Shown here: positions 25,563-33,014 of the stretch, piece by piece | Numbering within the stretch: the first letter of the stretch is position 1 | Layout of the letters: every line of letters starts with the position of its first letter | NCBI RefSeq assembly: GCF_005502745.1 | Contig: NZ_SCNL01000010.1 | Span: 62,001-126,000, forward strand | DNA from: Sphingomonas sp. 3P27F8 | GTDB lineage: Bacteria; Pseudomonadota; Alphaproteobacteria; Sphingomonadales; Sphingomonadaceae | DNA: 64,000 bases | Direction of reading: 5' to 3' | Program-made: the position numbers and the translations under genes | Notes under the pieces: model-generated | Seen by the model: only the letters and a program-made list of their open reading frames with translations | What the model was told of the DNA's origin: nothing | Database searches by the model: none

Positions 25563-27664
25563 TTTGATGCCACCTTCGGTAACGCGAACACCCACAAGGT
25601 TCGGCTACCCGGGCTGCTCCTAATCTCCGGCGTCAGTCCGCGAATACCAAGATCGAATGGTGTGTTGCCGCCTGTAACGACAGCGACATACTGTCGACCC
25701 TCCGCAGCATAACTGATGGGAAATCCATTGGGGCCGTCGTCGAGCCGCGTCTTCCACAGGACGTCCCCGGTATCTTGGGCTCGCGCCCGAAACCACCGAT
25801 CGCGACTACCCTCGAAGACAACCCCTCCCGACGTGGCGAGCATCGCGCTGGCGGGGGCAGCACGCATGCGGTCGACCCATTTGAACTTGTGCGATTCCAG
25901 ATCGAGCGCAAGAACGCGACCGAACTTGCCGTCGGAGTCCGGCCTCGGTCGCGTTACCAGCTTGAAGTCGCCGAGAGTTTCCGAACTCTCAAGCCCGATA
26001 TCCATGCACGCTTCCAGCAACGGATAGAACACTAGGCGTCGTTGCGGATCCACGGCACTCGCTAACCAGTTCCGGCCGCCCAAAGCGCTGGGGCACACCG
26101 TGCGCATTTCGCCCTTCACGGGAATAAGCTTCTGATCGGTTGTTTTCCGGCCCGTTTTAGCGTCAATCGCCGTGATCAATGATTGAACGCCGAGATCGGC
26201 AGACCACAGGTAATCGCCGGTGCGAGCGTCTAGTGCATCGACGATGCCGATTTTCCCGGCAGTCACGATCACTTTTCGCGGCCCAGCCGGACCGGCCATC
26301 GTGATTAACGCTCTCTCGAACGACCAATCGAAATCCCAGACGTCGCCCGCCAAGTGCTGGTAATGCCAGACCAGCGCCCCGGTATCTGGGTTCAAGGCCA
26401 ATGTGCTGTCGGTATAAAGTGCATCACGCGTGCTGCCGGCGGCCGCCGGGTTGAGGTTGAGCAGGGTCGTGATCTTATAGGTCTGGCCGACGCCGAAATA
26501 GACCAAGTTCAAATCGGGGTCGTAACTGCCCCCCGACCAGACCGAACCTCCAAAGCGGCCTGCCAACGGTGCGCCGTTCCAGCTGCTGCCGCCAGAATCG
26601 CCCGGGCGCGCGATGGTGTTGAACCGCCATAGTTCGCGCCCGTCGCCGGCATCCAACCCGACGATGAAGCAACCACCAGGATTGCTTTGCCCGAAACAGC
26701 CGGACACGCCTTGGATAATCTTGCCGTTGACGGCGGTCGGAGCCCCCGTAAGGATAAATGATTGGCCGGCGGTCTTCTTTATGGCGTGATCCCACAAGAG
26801 CTTGCCAGTTCTGGCATCGAGCGCCAGCATATGGGCGTCCAACGTCGGGATATACAAATTGCCCTTGTAAAGGGTCATGCCCCGCGACTGCGTCAGCGGT
26901 ATCGCCGCCTGCGCGATCGGCAGGCTGTACTCCCAAACGACGTCGCCGCTCGTGCCATCGAGCGCTTGTATCTCGCCACCCGCATTGACGAACAGGATTC
27001 CGTCCTGCGCGAGGGGCTCGAACCCGTTGGTGCCGGGTTTCAGACTCAGCGACCATGCTACGCCGAGCTTTGCCACGTTGCCCTTGTCGATCTGCGACAG
27101 CGGCGTGAACCCGTTGAGGGATCGGGACCGGCGCCATGTCGGCCAGTCCGCATCGGCTGGGCGGCTCAACATGTCATCCGACACTGGACGCAGCCTGGCC
27201 GCCAAGGCGCGCATGCGCTCGTCGTGCGCCTTGACGAAGGGGTCATCGACAAGGCCGCTTACCGAGAGCGCGCGCCCTTCCGGCTTGGTGGCTGCCGTTT
27301 CGCCTGCGGCCACGGCTTTATCCGGCCCCGACGCGCTCGCCAGCCCGTTGGCCGATCGCAGCAGGCGCGCGAGCGCGGTATAGGTTGCCGGCGAGAGCTT
27401 TCCCGGATTGGCGGGCGGCATCGACTTGCGGATATAGTCGGCCAGCGCGTCCACAGGCTTTTTGCCCCATTTCGCGACGAAGGCCGATCCCTTCAGCGGC
27501 GGCGCGAAGCGACCCCCCATGCTGTCGCCGTGGCAGGCCGCGCAATTGTCGGCATAGGCCTTTCTGCCGACATCGACCGCTGGAGTCGGTGTGCTCGCCC
27601 CCTTCCCACCGCTGGCCAGTGCGACGACAAAGACGGCGACGGATAGAATTCCCAAATATCTCAT
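25559..27664 (-). CDS. PQQ-dependent dehydrogenase with N-terminal cytochrome c domain (PVA dehydrogenase-like)
   Basis: Periplasmic quinohemoprotein of ~701 residues. A signal peptide (residues 1-20) is followed by a c-type haem site CAACH at 41-45 with 'MPPANPG' as distal region. An eight-bladed PQQ propeller covers about 150-700 ('ALDARTGKLLWDH', 'LVWHYQHLAGDVWDFD', 'VTAGKIGIVDALDARTGDYLW'). Most quinohemoprotein alcohol dehydrogenases carry the haem at the C-terminus; polyvinyl alcohol dehydrogenases carry it first, as here. It would oxidise an alcohol and pass electrons to the respiratory chain. ATG 27664 begins directly at the signal peptide; a longer open frame to 27787 looks non-coding. 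Confidence 0.85.
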   Translation of the reverse strand: MRYLGILSVAVFVVALASGGKGASTPTPAVDVGRKAYADNCAACHGDSMGGRFAPPLKGSAFVAKWGKKPVDALADYIRKSMPPANPGKLSPATYTALARLLRSANGLASASGPDKAVAAGETAATKPEGRALSVSGLVDDPFVKAHDERMRALAARLRPVSDDMLSRPADADWPTWRRSRSLNGFTPLSQIDKGNVAKLGVAWSLSLKPGTNGFEPLAQDGILFVNAGGEIQALDGTSGDVVWEYSLPIAQAAIPLTQSRGMTLYKGNLYIPTLDAHMLALDARTGKLLWDHAIKKTAGQSFILTGAPTAVNGKIIQGVSGCFGQSNPGGCFIVGLDAGDGRELWRFNTIARPGDSGGSSWNGAPLAGRFGGSVWSGGSYDPDLNLVYFGVGQTYKITTLLNLNPAAAGSTRDALYTDSTLALNPDTGALVWHYQHLAGDVWDFDWSFERALITMAGPAGPRKVIVTAGKIGIVDALDARTGDYLWSADLGVQSLITAIDAKTGRKTTDQKLIPVKGEMRTVCPSALGGRNWLASAVDPQRRLVFYPLLEACMDIGLESSETLGDFKLVTRPRPDSDGKFGRVLALDLESHKFKWVDRMRAAPASAMLATSGGVVFEGSRDRWFRARAQDTGDVLWKTRLDDGPNGFPISYAAEGRQYVAVVTGGNTPFDLGIRGLTPEIRSSPGSRTLWVFALPKVASK

Positions 27665-27941
27665 GCCGCCGCCCTCTCGCGCTGTTCGTTCGACCACGGC
27701 ATCGTGGCCGTTTCCGCATTCTTGTCCTCGAGCGTAGATAGCCGGGCATGTCCGACCAACGCGAAAATTCGCGATGGTTGATCGCACAAATGGCGATCCA
27801 GAACGGACATCGGTGCGCCGCGGCCATCATGCTTCCCTGCCATCGGCGTTCGCGAATTTGATCGTGGCCCGCGATATCACGCGATGTCACGCTGCTTTCC
27901 GGAGAACCCGCGTCACGACGGGGCCAGTTGCGGAGGATGCG

Positions 27942-29264
27942 ATGGAACGAGCGAAGCAAGCAGCGATGACCGTCGAGTTCCGGCAGAATTGGCGGCCGCT
28001 GTTGGGCTGCGCGATCGGTCTCGCGTTCGGCGCCTCCATCCTATTGTATATCAACGGCGCATTCGTCACGGCCTTTCAAAAGGATTTCGGCTGGTCGCGC
28101 AGCCAAATGGCGACCGTCAGTTTGATCAACGTGCTGACGGTCATCCCCTTCTCTCCGGTCGCAGGTGCGATCGTCGATCGGTTCGGCGTCAGGAGAATCG
28201 CCGTCATCGGCCTGCTGGGTCTGGCGCTGGGGTTTTTCCTGCAGTCGAGGATGTCGGGCTATTTTCCCGAATATATCGCCATCAATATACTGATGTGCAC
28301 TACGGGCCTGTTTTCAACCAGCCTGTGCTTCTCGCGGCTCATCAACGAGCGGTTCGACGCGGCCCGGGGGATGGCCCTGGGCGCCGCGGCGATGGGATCG
28401 GGACTGATGGGCGCGGTGGCGCCCCCGGTCCTGGCGCACGTCATCGGCAGCCACGGATGGCGAGCCGCCCTTGTCTATATGGCGCTCGTGGTGCTCGCCG
28501 CCATTCCAGTCGTATGGCTTCTGCTGGGCCAAGACCGCCGAACCGCGAAGGACTCAGCGGCGACGCCCGTCGCCGGCGACGTTCCGGTTTCCGTAGTCGC
28601 CATGTTCCGCGACACTCGTTTTGTCAGGCTGTCACTGATTTTCTTCTTCATGGCGCTCGGCGTTACCGGCTTCACCTTTCACCTCATCCCGATGCTGACC
28701 GACGGCGGAATGTCTCCGGTCGGCGCGGCAAGTGTTCAAGGCATCTTCGGTCTGGCCATGATCAGCGGCCGGATCGTCTTAGGGTCGACTGTCGACACCT
28801 TCTTCGCGCCACGTATCGCGGCCTGCATCGTGCTCGTCACCGTCGCTGGCATCGCATCGTTCAGCGTCGTCGGCATGCCTGCCGCCCCCTTTTTCGCGTT
28901 CGCCATCGGATTCTCGATGGGCGTCGAGGGCGACCTGATCGGCTATCTCAACGCCCGCTATTTCGGCCTGCATGGCTATGCAAAGCGCTATGGCGTCCTG
29001 TTCAGCGTCTATCTGTTGGCCAACGGGTTGAGCCCGGTGCTCATCGCATTGGGCGCGGAGCAACTCGGCGGCTATCGTCCCACGCTTTGGCTGTGCGCGG
29101 CGGCCACCTTCATTCCGGTCATCCTGCTGCTGACGGCACCGCCCTTCGATGCGTCTCGCCAGACCGGCCAACGCCGCTTGGGCTGGCCGTTGCGCCGCGG
29201 ACCCGCGCCCATTTCGTTTGCCGAACCGATTGACGATCAGCCTCGCGCGACGCAACGTTCGTGA
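27942..29264 (+). CDS. MFS transporter (oxalate/formate-antiporter or monocarboxylate-type)
   Basis: Twelve-helix permease of ~440 residues. 'FGASILLYINGAFVTAFQKDFGWSRSQM' is typical of the OFA/monocarboxylate branch of MFS, and 'AIVDRFGVRRIAVIG' is the motif between helices 2 and 3. It probably imports an organic acid or the substrate of the neighbouring catabolic enzymes. CGGAGGA at 27931-27937 selects ATG 27942 over upstream in-frame starts. It is divergent from the quinohemoprotein gene and is followed 25 bases later by an SDR. Confidence 0.85.
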   Translation: MERAKQAAMTVEFRQNWRPLLGCAIGLAFGASILLYINGAFVTAFQKDFGWSRSQMATVSLINVLTVIPFSPVAGAIVDRFGVRRIAVIGLLGLALGFFLQSRMSGYFPEYIAINILMCTTGLFSTSLCFSRLINERFDAARGMALGAAAMGSGLMGAVAPPVLAHVIGSHGWRAALVYMALVVLAAIPVVWLLLGQDRRTAKDSAATPVAGDVPVSVVAMFRDTRFVRLSLIFFFMALGVTGFTFHLIPMLTDGGMSPVGAASVQGIFGLAMISGRIVLGSTVDTFFAPRIAACIVLVTVAGIASFSVVGMPAAPFFAFAIGFSMGVEGDLIGYLNARYFGLHGYAKRYGVLFSVYLLANGLSPVLIALGAEQLGGYRPTLWLCAAATFIPVILLLTAPPFDASRQTGQRRLGWPLRRGPAPISFAEPIDDQPRATQRS

Positions 29265-29289
29265 CATCCGCACAGAGGAATTGAGCAAC

Positions 29290-30078
29290 ATGGACACGAG
29301 CAAGTTCTTCAGCCTTGGAGGGCGCGTCGCGCTGATCACCGGCGGGTCGCGCGGGATCGGCAAGATGATCGCGGCGGGGTACATCGCGCAAGGGGCCAAG
29401 GTGTACATCTCGTCGCGCAAGGCACCGGCATGCGAGGAGACCGCGGCGGAACTCGGGCCGAACTGCATCCCGATCCCGATGGACGTGTCCACGGTCGATG
29501 GCTGCAAGGCGCTGGCTGCCAAAATGGCGGAACATGAGGATCACCTCGACATCCTGGTCAACAACGCCGGTGCCGCCTGGGGCGTGCCGTTCGAGGAATT
29601 CCCGGAAAGCGGCTGGGACAAGGTGATGGACCTTAACGTCAAGTCGCCGTTCTTCCTCACGCAAGCGCTGCACGGCATGCTGAAGGCGAAGGCGAGCCAT
29701 GACCGGCCGTCGAAGGTCATCAACATCACGTCGATCGACGGGCTGCGGCTCAACCCGTGGGAAACCTACAGCTATCACGCCTCCAAATCGGCGCTGATCT
29801 ACCTGACCAAGCGAATGGCGGCGCGACTGATCCAGGACGGCATTATCGTCACCTCGCTTGCTCCTGGCGCGTTCGCCAGCGAGATGAACAAGGCCGCGCG
29901 CGACCATGGCGACGAGGTCGCGCGGCGCATCCCGATGCGCCGGATCGGCACCGACGAGGACATGGCGGGCGCCGCGATCTTCCTCGCGAGCCGCGCGTCG
30001 GACTATGTCGTAGGCGACACGCTGGTGGTCGACGGCGGACTGGTCAACGCTGCGCTTGGAACATCGGTCGACGCTTAG
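29290..30078 (+). CDS. Short-chain dehydrogenase/reductase (RhlG-like)
   Basis: Classical SDR of ~262 residues with cofactor motif 'TGGSRGIGK' near 17, 'NNAGAAWG' near 92, catalytic Ser in 'INITSIDGL', active pair 'YSYHASK' near 160, and 'VVDGGLV' at the end. It reads like the RhlG/3-oxoacyl reductase branch that prefers NADP(H). It probably oxidises or reduces a hydroxyl intermediate of the local pathway. ATG 29290 follows GAGGAA. Its 3' end overlaps the convergent cofC gene by 35 bases, so both coding frames share that DNA. Confidence 0.86.
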   Translation: MDTSKFFSLGGRVALITGGSRGIGKMIAAGYIAQGAKVYISSRKAPACEETAAELGPNCIPIPMDVSTVDGCKALAAKMAEHEDHLDILVNNAGAAWGVPFEEFPESGWDKVMDLNVKSPFFLTQALHGMLKAKASHDRPSKVINITSIDGLRLNPWETYSYHASKSALIYLTKRMAARLIQDGIIVTSLAPGAFASEMNKAARDHGDEVARRIPMRRIGTDEDMAGAAIFLASRASDYVVGDTLVVDGGLVNAALGTSVDA

Positions 30079-30661
30079 GCGAAGACCACTCCTCCGCCAC
30101 GCGCATCGCGCCGATCCTCGAATAAATTTCGTAATCGTCGGGCGTATCGACATCCATCGCCAAACCGCGCCGGTTGACGACGCGCGCGCCAGGACCGGCA
30201 GCCGTCAAATGACGCCCGAAGCTGTTGGCGCCGAAGCCGAAGTTAAATCCGCCGGACATGGCAAGCGCGATCGCATTGGTCCCGGTTCGATGCCGGTCAG
30301 GCGCAATGGCGATGCCACTCGCCGCGGCGGCGAACAGCGCCGCCAAATCGTCGACCGACATAAGCGGCAGGTCGGCGTGGACGACGAGCATCGGCGCGGG
30401 CACGATCGTCGTCGCCAGTGCATTGAGTTCGACGTTCAGGCCTTGCCCCGCGTCATGTCGAAAGCCGTCGGTCCATCCGTCTGGCTGAACGTCGGATAAC
30501 AGGATGATTTCCGCGATCTCACGGCACGACTGCAGGACGCGATGCACATGAGCGAACATCGCGTCGGTAAGTTGGCGGCGCTCATCGACCCGCAGGTGTT
30601 CGGCCAACCGCGTCTTGCGCTCGCCATGCCCCTTCAGCGGGATGACCGCCGTCCACGTCAT
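30044..30661 (-). CDS. cofC: 2-phospho-L-lactate (or PEP/3PG) guanylyltransferase, CofC/FbiD
   Basis: Nucleotidyltransferase of ~205 residues. The GTP-binding start 'AVIPLKGHGERKTRLAEHL' and metal/acceptor region 'MLVVHADLPLMSVDDL' near residue 95 are CofC features; 'GIAIAPDRHRTGTNAIAL' follows. It activates a three-carbon phospho-acid with GTP for the side chain of F420. Which acid it uses (2-phospholactate, phosphoenolpyruvate or 3-phosphoglycerate) cannot be read here. It is the last gene of the leftward F420 operon; its ATG overlaps the cofD stop by four bases. It also overlaps the convergent SDR by 35 bases. Confidence 0.88.
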   Translation of the reverse strand: MTWTAVIPLKGHGERKTRLAEHLRVDERRQLTDAMFAHVHRVLQSCREIAEIILLSDVQPDGWTDGFRHDAGQGLNVELNALATTIVPAPMLVVHADLPLMSVDDLAALFAAAASGIAIAPDRHRTGTNAIALAMSGGFNFGFGANSFGRHLTAAGPGARVVNRRGLAMDVDTPDDYEIYSRIGAMRVAEEWSSPKRRPMFQAQR

Positions 30662-31593
30662 CCGCGCACCTGATCGGCGAGCGCCAACGCTTCGGACGCC
30701 ACGCGCGACCGGTCGGCGAGCGTGACCATCAACGTGTCCGCCGAACGGGTCGGTACGGCCAAGGTAACGGCGTCGTCCTGCTCGTCGATCAGCAGGCCAT
30801 CGATCATACCGGCGTAATGTTCGGCTATACTCGCCGGCGTCGCCGCTATTCCGAGCTCTGCCATCAGCTTCGCCGTGGGCCCCTTCACGGCCTGCCCGGC
30901 GATAATCGGCGAGACGGCAATGACGGGCGCGGTCGCTGCGCGCAAAGCGACGCGGATGCCCGGTACGGCAAGGATCGGGTCGATGCTGAGATACGGGTTG
31001 GACGGCGCAACGATGATTGCACGAACATCCGGATCGCCGATCGCATCGAGCACTGCCGGCGTGGGTGCTGCATCTGCCGCGCCCTGAAACGTGACGGCGC
31101 TGACGACAGGCTCGCACCGCCGCTGCACGAAATAGTTCTGGAAAGGCAGTTCGCCTTCGTCGGTCTGCAGATGGGTCGAGACACGATCATCGCTCATCGG
31201 CAGAATACCGACGTCCACGCCCCATGCGCGCGCGAAGTCGGCGGTGATCCGCGACAAACTGTCGCCCTGTGCCAAACGGGCGGTGCGCAGGACATGTAGC
31301 GCCAGGTCGCCATCGCCCAGCTGGAACCAGTCTTCGCCCCCAAGCGACCGGACGGCATGCATGAACGCCCACGTCTCGCCCTCGCGTCCCCAGCCTTGTT
31401 CGCGATTAGCCTTGCCCGCCAGCGTGTAGAGCAACGTGTCGATGTCCGGCGACACGGCAAGACCCAGATGCCGAAAGTCGTCGCCCGTATTCACGATCGC
31501 CGTGATCGCCGCGGGTGGCATGACTTGTGTCAAGCCCAGAACGAGCTTGGCGCCCCCTACCCCGCCCGTCAAAACGACGACTTGTTCGCTCAT
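30658..31593 (-). CDS. cofD: 2-phospho-L-lactate transferase CofD/FbiA
   Basis: Protein of ~311 residues. N-terminal 'VVLTGGVGGAKLVLGL' is the CofD nucleotide-binding loop. 'VNTGDDFRHLGLAVSPDIDTLLYTL' near 37 and 'IIVAPSNPYLSIDPIL' near 190 are strongly conserved in the family. It transfers the phospho-acid moiety to the deazaflavin Fo to make F420-0 (or dehydro-F420-0). Its stop and start each overlap the neighbouring cofC and cofE genes by four bases, so expression is tightly coupled. Confidence 0.93.
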   Translation of the reverse strand: MSEQVVVLTGGVGGAKLVLGLTQVMPPAAITAIVNTGDDFRHLGLAVSPDIDTLLYTLAGKANREQGWGREGETWAFMHAVRSLGGEDWFQLGDGDLALHVLRTARLAQGDSLSRITADFARAWGVDVGILPMSDDRVSTHLQTDEGELPFQNYFVQRRCEPVVSAVTFQGAADAAPTPAVLDAIGDPDVRAIIVAPSNPYLSIDPILAVPGIRVALRAATAPVIAVSPIIAGQAVKGPTAKLMAELGIAATPASIAEHYAGMIDGLLIDEQDDAVTLAVPTRSADTLMVTLADRSRVASEALALADQVRG

Positions 31594-32339
31594 CGGAACA
31601 AATCCTCTTCGATCGGCCGTACCAGTGCCGACGCCGGCGACGATCGACCCGGCGGAGGCAGTCCCCGGACAAGAGCGGCCGGAATGCCTTCGGCCCCCTC
31701 GCCCGTTGCCAGCCCTGCCGCAGTTGCGATCATGTCGCCCATTGCGATCTGGGTCACTTCCAGAAGGCGACCGTCGCGATCGTGCTCGCCGCGCTTGTCG
31801 ACCAACGACGGCAAGCCGCTGACGCCGATCGCGACGCATACGACGCCGTGTCGCCACGGCCGTCCGAAGCTGTCCGAGATCACAATGGCGGGCTGTCGAG
31901 CGAACCGCGTGGCGAGCTCCCCCCGCAGGCGATCGGCCGACTCATCCGCGTCCTCGGGCAACAGCAACACCCGATCGGCGCTGCCGCTCCCCAGATTGGA
32001 CCGGTCGATGCCCGCGTTCGCCATCACGTACCCCTTGCGATGGCGCGTTATCAGGACATGCGGCGCCGCACGCACGACGGCCGTTGATTCGGCCAGCACC
32101 GTCTCGACCAGGCGGGCGTCTTTGCGGGTGATGTCGGCGATCCGCAGCGCCTCCGGGCCCGGCGTGACGGCAGCCAAGTCGACAAACCGCCCCTCCGCCT
32201 TGGAAACGATCTTTTGCGTGACGACCAACACGTCGCCAGGTCGATCGTCGAACGCCGCGAGCGCCGCGTCCAACATGGCGGCTAGATCGTCCCCCGAATG
32301 GACTTCGCCGATCGACGCCAATGGATGTATCTCGATCAT
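31590..32339 (-). CDS. cofE: Coenzyme F420-0:L-glutamate ligase CofE
   Basis: Protein of 249 residues, the length of stand-alone archaeal-type CofE and without the C-terminal reductase domain of actinobacterial FbiB. Seen are 'DVLVVTQKIVSKAEGR' near 40, 'LITRHRKGYVMANAGIDRSN' near 98, 'IVISDSFGRPWRHG' near 150 and 'VCVAIGVSGLPSLVD'. It adds glutamate residues to F420-0. If the CofC/CofD step makes dehydro-F420, a separate reductase would be needed; one of the nearby flavin enzymes might do it, which is speculation. Confidence 0.93.
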   Translation of the reverse strand: MIEIHPLASIGEVHSGDDLAAMLDAALAAFDDRPGDVLVVTQKIVSKAEGRFVDLAAVTPGPEALRIADITRKDARLVETVLAESTAVVRAAPHVLITRHRKGYVMANAGIDRSNLGSGSADRVLLLPEDADESADRLRGELATRFARQPAIVISDSFGRPWRHGVVCVAIGVSGLPSLVDKRGEHDRDGRLLEVTQIAMGDMIATAAGLATGEGAEGIPAALVRGLPPPGRSSPASALVRPIEEDLFR

Positions 32340-32353
32340 ATAGCGCGACGGTG

Positions 32354-33013
32354 TCAGCTGCCGGGAGCGATCAGGTTGCCGGTGATCCTGATCCCTGCCC
32401 CATCCACGCTATAGGTCTTGTTCATGAAGATCAGCACCGACGTCAGCGCTTCCGCGGCGGCGGAATTGGCCAGGGCTCCGCCATGCAAGCCGCGCAGGCC
32501 GACGGCATCGGCAAGCTCGACCACCACGGCACGCGCGTCCTTATCGTCACCGAAGACCAGGACATCGCAATCGACGATTTGATCGGTGATGAGCTTATGA
32601 GCGGCAACGCTGTGGAACGCCGATACCAGGGTCACATCCTCGCCCAGGAAGGATTGTGCCCGGACCGCGGCGCTGCCTTCTGTGGGCAATTGCACGCGCA
32701 TGACCTTGGGCGGCACCAGCGGAACCGTGGTGTCGACAACGATCTTGCGGGAACAGAATGGTGCGATATCCGCCAGGGTCGCCTCTTGCGCACCGAACGG
32801 CACAGCGACGATAATCACGTCCGCCGCCGACGCGGCGTCGGCGTTGTTCAGGCCGGTCAGCCCGAACCCCAGCTCGCGCGCAGTCTGTTCGGCACTCTCC
32901 GCCGATCGCGAACCGATGATGACTCGTCGTCCCGACTTGGCCAGCCGCCGCGCCAGGGCCGCGCCGAGCTTGCCGGTACCGCCGATGACGGCGATCGTCG
33001 CATTATCGTTCAT
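32354..33013 (-). CDS. fno: F420-dependent NADP reductase
   Basis: Protein of ~219 residues with an NADP-binding Rossmann start 'IAVIGGTGKLGAALARRLAKSGRRVIIGSR' region, then 'VIIVAVPFGAQ', 'VVDTTVPLVPPKVM' and 'SAFHSVAAHKL', matching Fno/NpdG. It moves hydride between NADPH and F420, and so supplies reduced F420 to other enzymes. It sits inside the F420 operon, 14 bases before cofE and one base after fbiC. Its presence says the cofactor is used with NADP(H) in this cell. Confidence 0.9.
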   Translation of the reverse strand: MNDNATIAVIGGTGKLGAALARRLAKSGRRVIIGSRSAESAEQTARELGFGLTGLNNADAASAADVIIVAVPFGAQEATLADIAPFCSRKIVVDTTVPLVPPKVMRVQLPTEGSAAVRAQSFLGEDVTLVSAFHSVAAHKLITDQIVDCDVLVFGDDKDARAVVVELADAVGLRGLHGGALANSAAAEALTSVLIFMNKTYSVDGAGIRITGNLIAPGS

Positions 33014-33014
33014 G

